Assembly: GCF_014655715.1 (NCBI RefSeq)
Contig: NZ_BNBM01000029.1
Coordinates: forward strand, 24,103 to 86,878
DNA: 62,776 nucleotides
Origin: Streptomyces lanatus
Lineage (GTDB): Bacteria > Actinomycetota > Actinomycetes > Streptomycetales > Streptomycetaceae
Direction: 5' to 3'
Under the pieces are notes generated by a model. That model ran no database searches. It worked only from the letters and a program-made list of their open reading frames with translations, and was not told the DNA's origin. A program made the position numbers and the translations under genes. Position 1 is the stretch's first letter; each line of letters starts with the position of its first letter. Positions 8,138 through 16,884 of this stretch are shown here, one piece after another.

Positions 8138-9316
8138 ATGACCGCGAGCGCGGAAGCTCTGGGAATCGACATCGCCACCATCGACGCCGGCCGGGAAAGG
8201 AACGCAACGCTCCCGGCGCACTGGTACTACGACCCGGCGATCCACGAGTTCGAGCTCAACGAGATCTGGAACCACCGGTGGCTGTTGGCCGGCACGCTCT
8301 CTGCCATCCCCAACCCCGGCGACTTCATCGTGGCGAATGCGGGCCGAGTGCCGGTGATCGTGGCCCGGGGACGGGACGGCGAGGTCAAGGCCTACGTGAA
8401 CGCATGCCCGCACCGTGCCTATCCGCTCGCGACCGAATCGGGCAAGGGCGCAGAGAACGGCTGGACGTGCTTCTACCACGGCTGGGAGTTCGACCTGGAG
8501 GGGAGCCTGGTTAAGGCACCCGGAACGGATGTCGACCCTGGGTTCGACCCAACCAGCTGTGAGCTGCGGCGGGTCGCGCTCGAACTATGGGGAGAGGCGA
8601 TCTTCGTCAACGCCGACGTCGACGCACCGAGCCTGCTCGAGGCGCTCCCGAACCTGACCTCGTTCGCCGCGGATCAGGGACTCGACCCCACCTTCTCCGA
8701 CTACGAGATGTTCGACTCGCGTACCTACAACATCGGCACCAACTGGAAGCTGTTCATGGACAACTTCCTGGAGTGCTACCACTGCCCGACGGTGCACGAG
8801 AAGAGCCTGTACAAGGGCTTCGACGGGTCGGCCGGCAAGTGGGAGTACACGACCGAGGGCGAGCTGTTCTCCACCCACTTCGTGCCCGATCCCGAGGCTC
8901 GGGACCAGTCCTACTTCTACGGGTCGCTCCAGGCGTTCCCGGGCTTCCTCATCATCCAGCACAACCACTTCGGCGTGCTCTGCCAGGCGATCCCGACCGG
9001 GCCGGACGCGATCAAGTACGAGTGCTACTTCTACCGCCAGAACGGCAGCCCCGACCAGGACGTCAAGACGAAGGTCGACGTGTGGGAGGAGACCTTCGAC
9101 GAGGACTTCGTCCTGATGGAGGTCCACCAGCGCAGCGTCCGCGACAGCGGCTTCTCCGGGCACGGCTACGTGCGGGAGACCGAACTGCTCCTCATCCAGT
9201 TCAACAACGTCCTGTGGGCCGCATACAAGAACGCCCTCGGCGGCAGCGCCACCGGGCACGACGGCATCCGCAAGAGCATCAGCCGGACGGCAGCAGAGGG
9301 CGTGTCGCTTCCCTGA
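8138..9316 (+). CDS. Rieske 2Fe-2S non-heme iron oxygenase, alpha subunit
   Basis: 392 residues. The Rieske cluster ligands are C90-x-H92 and C111-x2-H114. The mononuclear iron site is NFLECYHCPTVH, with H215 and H220. No beta-subunit gene follows, so this is an alpha-only enzyme, like choline/betaine-type or O-/N-demethylating oxygenases. It would receive electrons from the ferredoxin and reductase at 4940-6486. The start has an AGACGAGGAG ribosome site. In this amide/amine context, ring hydroxylation or N-demethylation are both reasonable, and sequence alone does not decide. Confidence 0.9.
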   Translation: MTASAEALGIDIATIDAGRERNATLPAHWYYDPAIHEFELNEIWNHRWLLAGTLSAIPNPGDFIVANAGRVPVIVARGRDGEVKAYVNACPHRAYPLATESGKGAENGWTCFYHGWEFDLEGSLVKAPGTDVDPGFDPTSCELRRVALELWGEAIFVNADVDAPSLLEALPNLTSFAADQGLDPTFSDYEMFDSRTYNIGTNWKLFMDNFLECYHCPTVHEKSLYKGFDGSAGKWEYTTEGELFSTHFVPDPEARDQSYFYGSLQAFPGFLIIQHNHFGVLCQAIPTGPDAIKYECYFYRQNGSPDQDVKTKVDVWEETFDEDFVLMEVHQRSVRDSGFSGHGYVRETELLLIQFNNVLWAAYKNALGGSATGHDGIRKSISRTAAEGVSLP

Positions 9317-9338
9317 GCGATCTTGATCGGAAAGGTAC

Positions 9339-9857
9339 ATGTTCATGGGCAGGCACAGGCGGCAGCGGGGAGAACCAGCCCGCACCCAGTCCCCGACAAC
9401 CACGCTCACGGTCAACGGAGAGGAGCATCAGGTATCAGCCGCGGCTGACGCCACACTGCTCGATGTGCTCCGGGACGAGCTGGGTCTGCAGGGGACCAAG
9501 CTCGGCTGCGGCCGCGGAGAGTGCGGGGCCTGCACCGTCCTGGTCGACGGTCGTGCCGCCCTCGCCTGCATCGCGCTCGCGTCACGGGTGCGTGGACATG
9601 TCGAGACCATCGAAGGTCTGGCGGAGCCGGCCAAAGCGCTGCGCGCGGCCTTCGCTGACACCGGTGCGTTCCAGTGCGGCTACTGCACACCAGGGCAGGT
9701 CGTTCGGGCCGCCGGTCTGATCCGGTCCGGGGCGGTCCCGGCAGACGACAGGGACCTGCGCCATCAGCTGGCGGGGAACATCTGCCGGTGCACCGGCTAT
9801 CAGGCGATCGTCGAGGCCGTCCGCACGGCGGCCGACGCAACGGCGGCAGCATCATGA
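9339..9857 (+). CDS. Molybdenum hydroxylase small subunit, 2x[2Fe-2S]
   Basis: 172 residues with the two iron-sulfur domains of the xanthine dehydrogenase family: the plant-type cluster CGRGECGACTVLVDG with its fourth Cys about 20 residues later, then the alpha-helical domain with QCGYCTPG and NICRCTGY. A 25-residue Arg/Pro-rich leader precedes the fold, so a slightly later start is possible. Its TGA overlaps the ATG of the large subunit (ATGA), which implies stoichiometric coupling. Confidence 0.93.
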   Translation: MFMGRHRRQRGEPARTQSPTTTLTVNGEEHQVSAAADATLLDVLRDELGLQGTKLGCGRGECGACTVLVDGRAALACIALASRVRGHVETIEGLAEPAKALRAAFADTGAFQCGYCTPGQVVRAAGLIRSGAVPADDRDLRHQLAGNICRCTGYQAIVEAVRTAADATAAAS

Positions 9858-12800
9858 CCAAGCCCCGCGTCAGGCACGCTGAATGGGACGAGCGTACGAG
9901 CGGTCGCACGTCATACGTGGGCGACCTACCCACGTTCGGTGTGCTGTCCGCGGCGCTGCTGCGCAGCCCGCACCGGCGGGCACGGATCCTCAAGATCGAC
10001 ACATCGGCGGCCGAGGCCTGCCCCGGCGTCCGTGCCGTGATTTCGGCCGCGGACCTGCCCGACCGGCACTACACCGACAACGGCACCTCCGACCGGCCCG
10101 CGCTCGCACGCGGTGAGGTCAGGTACGTCGGCCACGAGATTGCCGCAATCGCAGCCGACACCCAGGAGCAGGCGCGTGCCGCCATCGAACGCATCCGGGT
10201 CTCCTACGCGCCACTTCCACCCTTCCCGTCCTTCGAGAGCCAGCTGAAGTCGGGCCCCAGCGGGGGAGACGAGTGCATCGCGGGCTCCCTCGACCGGCTG
10301 TTCGGCGACGAGCGTTGTTTCGAAACGGAGCCGGCCATCCGTGTGACCGGCGAGTACCGCTTCGGCAGCCAGGCGCATGCGTGCATGGAACCGCACACAG
10401 CGCTCGCGTCTTGGAATGCCGAGAACAACGTCCTCGACCTGTGGGCACCCACCCAGGGCACGCGCAGCGTCCAACGCGATGTGGCCCTGATGCTGGGCCT
10501 GGACGCCGACCAGGTGCGAGTCCACCGCATCGCGGCCGGCGGTGACTTCGGATCACGCGTACGACCGGGTGACATCGAGGTCGTCACCGCAGCCCTGGCC
10601 ATCAAGACGCAGCGAGCCGTCCGGCTCATGCTCACGCGCGACGAGGAGTTCGCGCACACCAAGCGGCGCCACGACTTCGTCGTCAGACTGTCGACCGGGG
10701 CCGCAGCCGACGGCCGGCTCCTGACCAGGACGGCCGAAATCCTCGTGGAAAGCGGCGGCTTCGCCCAGGCCAGCGTCAGCGAGATGGGCTACAGCAGCCA
10801 ACTGCTCGCCTCGCAGTACAGGGTGGACGCCGCCCGCATCCAGGGCACTGCGTTCTATACCCACCGACGCCCCGGGGGATCGTTCCGCGGAGCCGGCGGA
10901 CCACAGGCGGCATTCGCGCTTGAGGTCCAGATGGACGAACTGGCCGAGCGCCTCTCGATCGACCCCGTCGACCTGCGGATCCGCAACGCTCACCAACCGG
11001 GGGAGACCACCACCGCGGGCTGGCAGATCGAAGGCTCCCGCCTGACCGAGTGCCTGCAGACAGCCCGCGCGGCTGTCGACTGGGACCAGCGCCGCGCCCT
11101 GGCAGGCTCAGGGCGCGGCATCGGGATCGCCGCCGGCACCCACGTCTCCGGCGTGCTGACCAACCCGCACGCGACGACCGCCTCCGCCACGATCGACCTG
11201 GGCGCCGACGGCTCGATCGTCGTACGGACCGGTGCCGGCGACCCGGGCACCGGGCAGCCCATGGTCGCCGCGATCTTGGTGGCCGAGGAACTCGGCGTCG
11301 ACCCGGATGCCGTCGCCATCGTCTATCAGGACACGGCCGAAACGCCCTACGACCCCGGCGCAGGCGCCTCGAAGGGCACGTTCATGACCGGCAGCGCCGC
11401 GCTCGGAGCCGGGCGACTTGCCTCGACCCGGGTCCGTGAACTGGCAGCCGCGAAATTCGCGGTCCTCGCGGACCAGGTGACACTCGCCGACGGGCTCGTC
11501 ACCGCCGGGCACGACACCATGTCCCTGGGCGACCTGGTCGCCTCCGCACCGGAGGCAAACGACGGCATCCTGCGCATCCATTACCGGCACGACCTCGAAC
11601 TGCCCCTCCTCACCGGCTCGTCCGGCTTCGGCAACCTCTCCCCGAGCTACGGGTTCGCCGCGCACGCGGTCGAACTGGACGTCGATCGCAGCACCGGCCG
11701 CATCCGCGTCCACCGCGTCCACGCCGTCCACGACTCCGGCACGATCATCAACCCGACCGGAGCCCGCGGCCAAGTCGTCGGCGGCGTCGTGATGGCGCTC
11801 GGCGCGGCCTTGGGGGAGGAACTCGTCTACGTCGAGGACCAATTGGCCAACGGCAGTTACACCGAATACGCCATGCCGCGCGCCGCCGACGCCCCGGAAG
11901 TCGTTCCGATCTTCCTGGAGTCGGACACCGGCCCCGGCCCCCAGGGGGCGAAGGGCCTTGCCGAGGTAGCGCTCGCACCCGTGGCGGCTGCGGTCGTAAA
12001 CGCGGTCCACCACGCCGTCGGGGTGCGCATCACCGACCTGCCGATCACACCCGACAAGGTCCTGGCCGCGCTGGAGGCCGCCGACCCACACCAGATTCGC
12101 CTCAACGGGTCGCGCAGCACCTGGCGGCGCATCGACCCGCACCGGTGGTGGATCCACCTGATGCGCTGGGCCTACCCGCGCGGGCTCCACGCCGTATTGC
12201 ATCACTACGGCACCAGGCTGGCTCGCCGGCGTCGGCCCGCCGATCGTCTCAAGCTGATCCCCGCGGGCACGGGTCAGGAGGCGGCCAGGCGTCTTGCCCA
12301 GACCCCCAGGAGCCGGCCGCTGGGAGGCGGATCGGATCTGATCGTTGCGCGGCAGCAGGGACTCAGGACCGAAGAGAACCTCGTCGATCTCACCGGAATC
12401 GATGAACTGACCGTGCTCGAGGGCACGTGTGACGGTGACCTGCGCATCGGGGGAGCGGTCACGCTCGAGGACCTCGGCCGCTTCGCCGCGGCCCACGGCG
12501 ACACGGCCATCGCGTCCGCCATCGACACGATCGCAACCCCGCAGATCAGGTCCGTCGCCACCGTGGCGGGCAACCTGTGCCAGGAAAAGCGATGCAGCTA
12601 CTTCCGCAACGGCTACCCCTGCTACAAGCGGGGCGGCGCCTCCTGTCCCTGCTACGCAGTACTGGGTGATCACCGGTTCTACCACGCTGCACTTGGCGGC
12701 CACCGCTGCCAGGCGACCACCCCGTCAGACCTGGCCACCGTCTTCACCGCCCTCGACGCCGTCGCTGTCGTGCAGGGCCCCACCACGATGCGACGGCTCC

Positions 12801-13237
12801 CCATCCGGGACCTGTACCGGGGGCCGGGCGAGACGACGCTGCGAAACGACGAGCTCATCGCGGAGATCGTGGTACCGGCCCAAGCACGTCGGCGCACAAC
12901 GGTGTTCGAGAAACTCGGCCTGTACGACGGCGGGTTCGCCATGGTGGCAGCCTGCGCCTCCCTCGAAGTGGACGACGACGGCGCCATCACGACCTGCCGG
13001 GCCGTCCTCGGCGGCCTCGCGCCGAAACCGTACCGAGCCACCGACACCGAGCGCCGCCTGATCGGGCACGTGCCGACGGACTCGCTCATCGACCAGGCCA
13101 GCACCTCCTGGACGCCTCACGCCGACCCCCTGCCGGGAACCCGGTGGAAGCTTCGCGCCGGGTCGAACCTCCTCGCCCGCGCCCTCCGCACTGCGGCCGA
13201 CCAGCGCCCGCCTCGCACCACGCCGGGCCACGCGTAG
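9854..13237 (+). CDS. Molybdenum hydroxylase: Mo-binding large subunit fused to FAD subunit
   Basis: 1127 residues. Residues 1 to ~760 are the molybdopterin-binding subunit of the xanthine dehydrogenase/aldehyde oxidase family, with a GAKGLAE motif carrying the probable catalytic Glu near 703. Residues ~795-1110 are a complete FAD-binding subunit (RPLGGGSDLIVARQQG, IRSVATVAGNL), joined by an Arg/Trp-rich linker. The FAD part carries a Cys-rich insertion of about 40 residues with five or six Cys, like the [4Fe-4S] insertion in 4-hydroxybenzoyl-CoA-reductase-type beta subunits. The order Mo then FAD differs from eukaryotic XDH (2Fe-2S, FAD, Mo). The reaction is presumably water-derived hydroxylation of an N-heteroaromatic ring. 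Confidence 0.9.
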   Translation: MTKPRVRHAEWDERTSGRTSYVGDLPTFGVLSAALLRSPHRRARILKIDTSAAEACPGVRAVISAADLPDRHYTDNGTSDRPALARGEVRYVGHEIAAIAADTQEQARAAIERIRVSYAPLPPFPSFESQLKSGPSGGDECIAGSLDRLFGDERCFETEPAIRVTGEYRFGSQAHACMEPHTALASWNAENNVLDLWAPTQGTRSVQRDVALMLGLDADQVRVHRIAAGGDFGSRVRPGDIEVVTAALAIKTQRAVRLMLTRDEEFAHTKRRHDFVVRLSTGAAADGRLLTRTAEILVESGGFAQASVSEMGYSSQLLASQYRVDAARIQGTAFYTHRRPGGSFRGAGGPQAAFALEVQMDELAERLSIDPVDLRIRNAHQPGETTTAGWQIEGSRLTECLQTARAAVDWDQRRALAGSGRGIGIAAGTHVSGVLTNPHATTASATIDLGADGSIVVRTGAGDPGTGQPMVAAILVAEELGVDPDAVAIVYQDTAETPYDPGAGASKGTFMTGSAALGAGRLASTRVRELAAAKFAVLADQVTLADGLVTAGHDTMSLGDLVASAPEANDGILRIHYRHDLELPLLTGSSGFGNLSPSYGFAAHAVELDVDRSTGRIRVHRVHAVHDSGTIINPTGARGQVVGGVVMALGAALGEELVYVEDQLANGSYTEYAMPRAADAPEVVPIFLESDTGPGPQGAKGLAEVALAPVAAAVVNAVHHAVGVRITDLPITPDKVLAALEAADPHQIRLNGSRSTWRRIDPHRWWIHLMRWAYPRGLHAVLHHYGTRLARRRRPADRLKLIPAGTGQEAARRLAQTPRSRPLGGGSDLIVARQQGLRTEENLVDLTGIDELTVLEGTCDGDLRIGGAVTLEDLGRFAAAHGDTAIASAIDTIATPQIRSVATVAGNLCQEKRCSYFRNGYPCYKRGGASCPCYAVLGDHRFYHAALGGHRCQATTPSDLATVFTALDAVAVVQGPTTMRRLPIRDLYRGPGETTLRNDELIAEIVVPAQARRRTTVFEKLGLYDGGFAMVAACASLEVDDDGAITTCRAVLGGLAPKPYRATDTERRLIGHVPTDSLIDQASTSWTPHADPLPGTRWKLRAGSNLLARALRTAADQRPPRTTPGHA

Positions 13238-13305
13238 TTCGCACGCTGACCCGCCGCTGGTGTCGTAACCGATATCCCACCACCCCTGACGGAAGAAGGA
13301 ACGCA

Positions 13306-14700
13306 GTGAACATCGAGACCGTAGTCAAGGGCGGACGGGTGGTGACGCCCGCAATGGACGCCGTGACCGACATCGGCATCACCGACGGCCGTGTGGTCGC
13401 CATGGGACCGGACCTCACCGCACCCGAGATCATCGACGCCAGCGGGAAGGTCGTTCTTCCCGGCGGTATCGACATGCACGTCCACCTTTCGGATTCGCCG
13501 CTCCCGACCGGGCAGCGGATGAAGTGGGCCGACGACTTCGTTGCCGGCTCCCGGGCGGCGGCCGCCGGCGGCATCACCACCATCGGCAACATGTCGTACG
13601 CCGAGACGAACGAGCCTCTGCTCGACGCCCTCAGGCGTCACGACGCCGAGGCATCCGACGACAGCGTCGTGGACTATCTGCTCCACGTCGTGGTCGCCGA
13701 CCCGACCCCCGAAGCCATCGCCGAGATCGGCAAGATGCATCTCGAGGGCTTCAACACGATCAAGCTCTTCCTCAGCCGGCCGTACTTCGAAAAGTACGCC
13801 GAGGAATACCTGGAGGTCCTCCGGCAGGCCGGACGCTCCGGTGTCCTGCCCCTCATCCACTGCGAGGATTCGGCGATCTGCCTGCACCTCTCCGGCAAGC
13901 TCCACGCCGACGGCTGCTCCAGCGCGAAGTACTACGGCGACAGCCGGCCCGACTTCGCCGAGGAGACGGCCGTGGTCCGGGCCCTCGGCCTCGCCCGCGC
14001 CGCGGACTGCCCGATCTACATCGTCCACGTGTCGTCCAAGGAGGGAATCGAGGCGATCCAGCGGTCCCGGCTACGCGGCTGGCCGGTGTACGCCGAGACC
14101 CGGCCGCTGTACCTCTACCAGACGGACGACGTGTACTCCGACGAGGACGGCGCGAAGTGGGTCGGCCGACCGCCGGTGCGCCACGACAAGGACGTGACGT
14201 CGATGTGGTCCGGGCTCGAATCCGGCATGATCGACACGTACTGCAGCGACCACGCGCCGTGGAAGCTGTCGGAGAAGCTCGACCCGTCCCTCAACGTCGG
14301 CAACTCCTTCCTCGCCGGCCACGCCGATCTGGACACGCTGCTGCCGCAGTTCTGGGACCACGCCATCCGCCGGCGCGGCTGGTCGATCCAGCGGTTCGTC
14401 GAGGTGACCTCCACCAACGCCGCCCGCATCTTCGGCCTCTTCCCGCAGAAGGGCACGATCGCTGTCGGGTCCGACGCCGACCTGGTCATCTGGGACCCCG
14501 AGCTAGTCCGTTCCATCGACAGCTCGACCTGGCAGTCGAACAGCGACTTCTCCCTCTACGAGGGCGAAACCTTCACCGGTTGGCCGATCCTCACGATGGT
14601 GCGCGGCACGGTCGTCTACCGCGACGGCAAGATCGTCACCGAGTCGGGTCACGGCCGCCGCGCCATCGCCGGCACCCCGGCGCGGACGGGGGCCTACTGA
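13306..14700 (+). CDS. Dihydropyrimidinase/hydantoinase-family amidohydrolase
   Basis: 464 residues from a GTG preceded by GGAAGAAGGAACGCA. It has the metal motif DMHVHLS near residue 57, a lysine in FNTIKLF that could be the carboxylated bridging residue, metal His in PLIHCEDS and YIVHVSS, and the Asp in CSDHAPW. This family opens cyclic amide rings such as dihydropyrimidines, hydantoins and dihydroorotate. The frame is open further upstream, but that stretch is low-complexity and out of character. Following a molybdenum hydroxylase, it could open an oxidised N-heterocycle. Confidence 0.88.
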   Translation: MNIETVVKGGRVVTPAMDAVTDIGITDGRVVAMGPDLTAPEIIDASGKVVLPGGIDMHVHLSDSPLPTGQRMKWADDFVAGSRAAAAGGITTIGNMSYAETNEPLLDALRRHDAEASDDSVVDYLLHVVVADPTPEAIAEIGKMHLEGFNTIKLFLSRPYFEKYAEEYLEVLRQAGRSGVLPLIHCEDSAICLHLSGKLHADGCSSAKYYGDSRPDFAEETAVVRALGLARAADCPIYIVHVSSKEGIEAIQRSRLRGWPVYAETRPLYLYQTDDVYSDEDGAKWVGRPPVRHDKDVTSMWSGLESGMIDTYCSDHAPWKLSEKLDPSLNVGNSFLAGHADLDTLLPQFWDHAIRRRGWSIQRFVEVTSTNAARIFGLFPQKGTIAVGSDADLVIWDPELVRSIDSSTWQSNSDFSLYEGETFTGWPILTMVRGTVVYRDGKIVTESGHGRRAIAGTPARTGAY

Positions 14701-15758
14701 TGAAGTTCGGTTTCGGTGTCAACCCGCAGGGCGTCGACGAGGTCGTCTCCGCCGGTGTCCAGGCTGAGGCCCTCGGCTTCGACCGGATCGGTCTGTGGGA
14801 CTCCCCGCTGGGCCACCGCGAGGTGTGGATGACCCTTGGCGCGGTCGCAGCGAAGACGGAGAAGCTCCGGCTCGGGCCCTGGGTCACGAACGGGATCACC
14901 CGCCACCCCGTCGTGACCGCCGCCGCCGCGGCCACGCTGGACGACATCGCCCCCGGCCGGGTCATTCTCGGCGTGGGCTCCGGCGACAGCGGCGTCTACA
15001 ACCTCGCCGGGGTCGGATCCAAGCTCGCCGACCTTGAGGAGTTCGTCGTCGCGGTCCGCGGCCTGCTGACCACTGGCCGCGCCGAGTGGCGCGGCCAGTC
15101 GCTCGCCATCGACTGGCCCGGGGAACGGGACGTCAAGATCTTCGTCTCTGCGCACGGGCCCAAGGCCACGCGCCTGGCGGGCCGCATCGGCGACGGCGTC
15201 ATCGTCGGCAGCGGCGTCTCCCCGGAGGCCATCCACAGCGCCCGCGACCTCATCGCCGCTGGCTGCGAGGAGGCCGGCCGGGACGAGAGCCAGATCGAGA
15301 CCTGGTGGATGGCCCCCTGGTACATCTCGGAGGACGGGGAGCAGGCCAAGAACGACGCGCTCTGGCACCTGACCAGCCTGGTGCACCACTGGTCGCGGAC
15401 CGGCGGCAAGGGAATGTTCCCCGAGGAGCTGAGGGAAGGGATCATCAAGCTCGGCTCCGGCTACCACCTGCGCAGCCACGGTGACCCCTCGCCCGAGGAG
15501 AAGGCCCAGTACGCCGCCGAGGCCGAGCGTCTCGGTGTCGCGGACTATCTGCGCAGGCGATTCACCATCAGTGGCACCCCGGCCGAGGTGTGCGTGCAAA
15601 TGGCCGAGGCGGCCCAGGCCGGTGCGCTGAACCTGGACTGCGCCAACGCTGCGCCAAAGGGCCGCGTGATGGTGCGCCCGACGAACTTCCACACCCTGGT
15701 GCGACCGCTCCTTCAGGAACAGTCGGCGATGGCGACGGGAACCGCGCATGTCCACTGA
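14700..15758 (+). CDS. LLM-class flavin-dependent oxidoreductase
   Basis: 352 residues of luciferase-like TIM-barrel type (MKFGFGVNPQGVDEVVSAGVQAE at the start; LGPWVTNGITRHPVV; IAPGRVILGVGSGDSGV). The ATG overlaps the stop of the hydantoinase gene by 1 bp and its end overlaps the next gene by 11 bp, so four genes form a tightly coupled block. Members use FMN or F420; the cofactor cannot be decided here. No dedicated flavin reductase is in this operon, which slightly favours F420 or a shared reductase. Confidence 0.85.
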   Translation: MKFGFGVNPQGVDEVVSAGVQAEALGFDRIGLWDSPLGHREVWMTLGAVAAKTEKLRLGPWVTNGITRHPVVTAAAAATLDDIAPGRVILGVGSGDSGVYNLAGVGSKLADLEEFVVAVRGLLTTGRAEWRGQSLAIDWPGERDVKIFVSAHGPKATRLAGRIGDGVIVGSGVSPEAIHSARDLIAAGCEEAGRDESQIETWWMAPWYISEDGEQAKNDALWHLTSLVHHWSRTGGKGMFPEELREGIIKLGSGYHLRSHGDPSPEEKAQYAAEAERLGVADYLRRRFTISGTPAEVCVQMAEAAQAGALNLDCANAAPKGRVMVRPTNFHTLVRPLLQEQSAMATGTAHVH

Positions 15759-16884
15759 GACGAACGGCGCGTCGGCGGGCTCGCTGCGGGCCCGCGATCT
15801 GGGCATCCCGTTTGACGGCATGCCCGGCGAGCGCAACGCCCTGGTCGACGTTGCCGGAGTCGAGATCGGGCACACCACGCTCATCAGCGAGAAGGCCCGG
15901 GCCCGGACCGGAGCCACGGCCATCCACCCCCGCGGCCGCGCGGGCGTCGGTGAGGCGGTCGCGGCGGGCGTGCACTCCTTCAACGGCAACGGCGAGCTCA
16001 CCGGAAGCCACTGGATCCGTGAGGCCGGATCGTTCGCGACCCCGATCGTGCTGACGAGTACCCATGCCGTGGGCGACGCCCACCGGGGGGTGATCGACTG
16101 GATGCTCCGGGAGCGGCCCGGGCTCGGCGAACGCTGGCTGCTACCGGTCGTCGGCGAGACGTGGGACGGCCGACTCAACGACGCCACCGTGCGCCACCTG
16201 CTGTCGGACGACATCATCGCCGCGCTCGACGCGGCGAGTGCCGACACCCTGGCGGAGGGGCCTGTCGGCGGTGGAACGGGCATGATCTGCTACGGCCGTA
16301 AGGGAGGCAACGGCACTGCCTCCCGCCTTGTCGACTACGAAGGCGAGAGCTACGCAGTCGGCGTGTTCCTGCAGGCCAACTTCGGTGACGCGCACGAGCT
16401 ACGCGTCATGGGCCGACCGCTCGCCACGCCGCCCGTGGACGGGAACGCGATCAGCACCGCTCCCGCGGGCGCGGGCTCGCTGATCGTCGTGGTGGGAACC
16501 GACGCACCCCTCCTCCCGGGGCAGTGCGCTGCGCTTGCCCGTCGGGTCTCGCTCGGCGTCGGCCGGACTGGAACGGCCGGATCGCACTTCTCCGGCGACA
16601 TCTTCCTGGCGTTCTCCACGGCGAACACCGGAGCGTTCGGAAGCCAGCCGCCCGCCAGCGGCAGGCCTGGGGAGACAGCCACCCTGGACACGGTTCAGAC
16701 CGTGCCGTGGGGGTGCATGGACCCCTTCTACACGGCCGTCGTGCAGGCGACCGAGGAGGCGATCCTGAACGCGCTCGTCGCCGGCCGGGACGTGCACGGA
16801 CCGAAGGGCCTGCTCGTCGCGGGCGTTGACCACGACGAGGTGCGGTCCCTCTTCGTGCAGAAGACCGAGGAGGCTGTGCGATGA
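15748..16884 (+). CDS. P1/DmpA family (S58) amidase-peptidase
   Basis: 378 residues matching the self-processing L-aminopeptidase/D-esterase (DmpA, beta-aminopeptidase) family. Visible motifs are GVEIGHTTLI at the N-terminus, GPVGGGTGMICYG in the middle, and the GAGSLIVVVGTDAPLLP segment, where the precursor is expected to be cut before the Ser that becomes the N-terminal nucleophile, followed by FSGDIFLAFSTAN. The family hydrolyses N-terminal amides, beta-peptides and related small amides. It overlaps both neighbours (11 bp and 4 bp). Likely role: hydrolysis of a linear amide produced by ring opening. Confidence 0.88.
   Translation: MSTETNGASAGSLRARDLGIPFDGMPGERNALVDVAGVEIGHTTLISEKARARTGATAIHPRGRAGVGEAVAAGVHSFNGNGELTGSHWIREAGSFATPIVLTSTHAVGDAHRGVIDWMLRERPGLGERWLLPVVGETWDGRLNDATVRHLLSDDIIAALDAASADTLAEGPVGGGTGMICYGRKGGNGTASRLVDYEGESYAVGVFLQANFGDAHELRVMGRPLATPPVDGNAISTAPAGAGSLIVVVGTDAPLLPGQCAALARRVSLGVGRTGTAGSHFSGDIFLAFSTANTGAFGSQPPASGRPGETATLDTVQTVPWGCMDPFYTAVVQATEEAILNALVAGRDVHGPKGLLVAGVDHDEVRSLFVQKTEEAVR

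Noticed and set aside
5086..8207. Long open frames on the minus strand (453 and 607 codons) opposite the reductase and monooxygenase genes
   Set aside because: They are antisense shadows caused by GC-rich third codon positions; no domain, no ribosome site, and real genes with clear motifs lie on the other strand.
11108..12703. 531-codon minus-strand frame opposite the molybdenum hydroxylase
   Set aside because: Antisense shadow; the plus strand encodes conserved Mo and FAD domains throughout.
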